From contig NC_017094.1 in the NCBI RefSeq assembly GCF_000284315.1, forward strand, positions 1,519,486 to 1,583,485: a stretch of 64,000 nt of DNA, read 5' to 3'. This document shows positions 62,069 to 64,000 of the stretch, piece after piece. Below the pieces are notes generated by a model, which was given only the letters and a program-made list of their open reading frames with translations, did no database searches and had not been told where the DNA came from. Positions within the stretch are counted from its first letter, which is position 1. Each line of letters begins with the position of its first letter. This stretch comes from Leptospirillum ferrooxidans C2-3 (GTDB taxonomy: Bacteria > Nitrospirota > Leptospirillia > Leptospirillales > Leptospirillaceae). A program made the translations under genes and the position numbers.

Positions 62069-62788
62069 TCACCGCTTCAATTGTTCCTGTAATTCGCCAA
62101 TGGCCGCCGAAAGTCCGACAAAAACCGCCCGGGAAATGATACTGTGGCCAATATTTACCTCAGCCAAATTCGGGATTGAAAGGAGTGGCGATAGATTGAC
62201 ACTATCAAGACCATGTCCCATCGCAAGTCTTACACCGCTCGAAGCAATATACAACGAACACTCGATTAACCGTTCCAGCTCATAGGAATCCGGCCCATTG
62301 CCAAAAGAATTGGCATAGGGCCCTGTATGAAGTTCTATTTGTTCAACACCAAGATCGCAACCTTTCTTGACCTCTTCCATATCGGGATCCAAAAACAAGG
62401 ACAACGGAATGTTTTTTCCGGAAGTCAGCTTATGAAATCCCTGAATCTTTTGGCTCAATTCAGGATCGAGAGAAAGCCCTCCTTCAGTCGTTCTTTCAAG
62501 CCTTCTTTCCGGAACAAGAGTAATCAGTTGAGGGATTGAGTCCAGGGCTTTTTTCTGCATTTCCGATGTAAGCGCCATCTCCAGATTAATCGGCAACTTT
62601 CCCCAGGAGAGAAGATCCACCAGATCCTGATCAAGAATATGTCGACGATCTTCCCGCAAGTGACAAACAACCTGACCTGCCCCTGAGGAATGGACGACTT
62701 CCGCTGCTAAAAGAGGATCGGGATTTTTTCCCCCTCGGGCATTTCGTAATGTCGCGACATGATCTATATTGACCCCCAACACAATCAC
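62069..62788 (-). CDS. pdxJ: Pyridoxine 5'-phosphate synthase
   Basis: Condenses 1-deoxyxylulose 5-phosphate with 3-amino-2-oxopropyl phosphate to PNP in de novo B6 synthesis. 239 residues: GVNIDHVATLRNARGG, HLREDRRHI, INLEMA, LVPERRLERTTEGGLSL, IELHTGPYAN and EVNIGHSIISRAVFVGL. GTG start at 62788, overlapping the end of the M16 gene region by a few bases. Precedes acpS, a common pairing. Confidence 0.97.
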   Translation of the reverse strand: MIVLGVNIDHVATLRNARGGKNPDPLLAAEVVHSSGAGQVVCHLREDRRHILDQDLVDLLSWGKLPINLEMALTSEMQKKALDSIPQLITLVPERRLERTTEGGLSLDPELSQKIQGFHKLTSGKNIPLSLFLDPDMEEVKKGCDLGVEQIELHTGPYANSFGNGPDSYELERLIECSLYIASSGVRLAMGHGLDSVNLSPLLSIPNLAEVNIGHSIISRAVFVGLSAAIGELQEQLKR

Positions 62789-62789
62789 A

Positions 62790-64000
62790 TCAGTGGCCTT
62801 TTTTGGTTTTTGAGATCGGTCCCATCACAGAAATACCGTAATTCTTACCCCACTCAAGATCTCTAGCCAAAGACTGGATATCTTCCGGTGTCACTTCATC
62901 AATCCATTGTTCGATTTTGGAAACAGGAATCTCTTCCCCCCAAGTCAAAAGATTGCGCCCCATCTTGCTCATCCGGCCCGACACACTTTCCAGTCCAAAA
63001 AGCAGAGAAGATTTCAACTGATTTTTGGATCGGGCCAACTCATCTTCAGTAAGAGGAACAGATTCAACTCTCTCAATCTCCGAAAGAAGGACACTCTGAA
63101 GTTCTTTTCTTTTGGATGGGCGTGTTGAAGCAACGACCCTTACTATTCCTCCATCAGAAAAAGACATTGGCGAAGCATAAACAGAATAGGCCAATCCTCT
63201 CTTTTCCCGAACTTCCTGGAAGAGTCTTGAACTCATTCCACCGCCAAGATGGGTTGTGAGCAACCTCAGAGCTGACTGTCTATGGTCACGCTGGGGAATA
63301 CCCCTGACGCCAATACTCATATGAACCTGTTCAAAGTCTTCATCCGATTCCCATATTCCAAAATTTTCGAATGGGGGATCCTGAGCGATTCGATCCAGTT
63401 TTTTCTTGGGAGACTTTCCAAAAGATTTTTCCAGTGTTTTCAGAATCAGTTTCCAATCAACATTGCCAGCGATGGTGATGAACATCGATCCAGAATGATA
63501 ATTTTCTTGAAAATACTCCATGACGGACCTCTGGGAAAACTTTTGAATAGATTCTTCTGTTCCCAGGATCGGACGGCCAAAAGAGTGATTGGCAAAATAC
63601 GATGAAAAAAGCTGTTCTGAAACAAGATCCTCAGGATCATCTTTTGCCTCCATCAACTCCTCCAGAACAACTCCTTTTTCTCTCTCAAGTTCTTCCTCAT
63701 CGAAAACAGATTCACACAGGAGGTCTCCAAGCAAAGAAACTGCCCTGGGCGCATTTTCAGAAAGAACCATCGCATAGAAAGACGTAATTTCCTGACTGGT
63801 AAAAGCATTCATTTCTCCACCGAGAAAGTCCATCTCATTAGCGATCTCTTGCGCATTTCTTGTTTTGGTGCCTTTAAAACACATATGTTCCAGAAAGTGA
63901 GTCATGCCTCCCTGGGAGATTTCCTCATAACGGCTTCCCGATCTAACCCATACCCCAATTGATGCGGCCCGGCTCTCGGGCATCGGATCCCAGTAAACCG
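62790..64000 (-). CDS. M16 family zinc protease (5' end beyond window)
   Basis: Pitrilysin-type metallopeptidase; about 403 codons are visible and the start lies past base 64000. Seen near the visible N-terminus: IGVWVRSGSR, then the inverted zinc motif HFLEH with FKGT after it, NAFTSQE, the later acidic LEREKGVVLEEL and HLGGGMSSRLFQEVREKRGLAYSV. The reading continues open to the edge (VYWDP before the first internal Met at 63983), so that Met is not the true start. Followed by pdxJ, near overlap. Confidence 0.93.
   Translation of the reverse strand, partial: VYWDPMPESRAASIGVWVRSGSRYEEISQGGMTHFLEHMCFKGTKTRNAQEIANEMDFLGGEMNAFTSQEITSFYAMVLSENAPRAVSLLGDLLCESVFDEEELEREKGVVLEELMEAKDDPEDLVSEQLFSSYFANHSFGRPILGTEESIQKFSQRSVMEYFQENYHSGSMFITIAGNVDWKLILKTLEKSFGKSPKKKLDRIAQDPPFENFGIWESDEDFEQVHMSIGVRGIPQRDHRQSALRLLTTHLGGGMSSRLFQEVREKRGLAYSVYASPMSFSDGGIVRVVASTRPSKRKELQSVLLSEIERVESVPLTEDELARSKNQLKSSLLFGLESVSGRMSKMGRNLLTWGEEIPVSKIEQWIDEVTPEDIQSLARDLEWGKNYGISVMGPISKTKKGH

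Overview
The window looks like chromosome of a Gram-negative acidophile close to Leptospirillum (Nitrospirota). This is inference from gene content, not from a search: a bc-type quinol oxidase complex with cytochrome b, subunit IV and a c-type haem domain in one chain, a TAT-type Rieske protein, the long ffh-rpsP-rimM-trmD-rplS-rnhB translation cluster, a UPF0182 membrane protein, FabI, many outer-membrane-type lipoproteins, and moderate G+C by eye. Both edges cut genes: recA lacks its 3' end at the left edge and an M16 protease lacks its 5' end at the right edge. I see no tRNA, rRNA or CRISPR array.

Layout. 1-3.4 kb: recA, pgpA, a DUF3109-like protein and small exported proteins. 3.4-9.5 kb: a plus-strand polyamine operon (speD, an ACL5-like aminopropyltransferase, a PLP decarboxylase), with a promoter and a long structured leader, then a UPF0182 protein. 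9.5-24.9 kb: a minus-strand housekeeping block: recN, trxA, groL/groS under a CIRCE operator, ctpA, an EnvC-like protein, ftsX, rnhB, rplS, trmD, rimM (frame broken at a T9 run), rpsP, ffh, ihf/HU, sppA, rpsA. 25.3-28.3 kb: a plus-strand pair, an unrecognised protein and a divergent family B DNA polymerase, whose 3' end runs into an IS200/IS605-type tnpB element (28.2-29.4 kb; tnpB is frameshifted). 29.5-32.7 kb: an ICMT-like methyltransferase coupled to a SAM hydrolase, then an exported Kelch protein. 32.9-41.4 kb: a Sel1-caspase lipoprotein, small lipoproteins, a Fur-family regulator, an orphan RND pump, a thioredoxin-like lipoprotein and a CCA transferase. 41.7-48.1 kb: a TPR protein, ppx/gppA, an unknown coupled gene, recG and a GGDEF protein. 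48.5-52.1 kb: rpmB, ridA, small redox and membrane proteins, and the two-gene bc complex. 52.4-64 kb: fabI, an exported propeller, an acidic unknown, a PEGA protein, then the tightly overlapping mutS-lapA-udg-nnr-acpS-pdxJ-M16 run (listed 3' to 5').

Most worth following: the PolB-like/partner pair with apparently dead exonuclease motifs and a non-canonical motif C; the polyamine-operon leader with mutually exclusive hairpins at the ribosome binding site; rimM split at a slippery T9 run beside a perfect Shine-Dalgarno; the Rieske protein carrying a PRC-barrel-like N-terminal domain; and the exported Sel1-caspase protein. Start codons were re-chosen where a Shine-Dalgarno, signal peptide or element boundary argued for it; TTG and GTG starts are common here.
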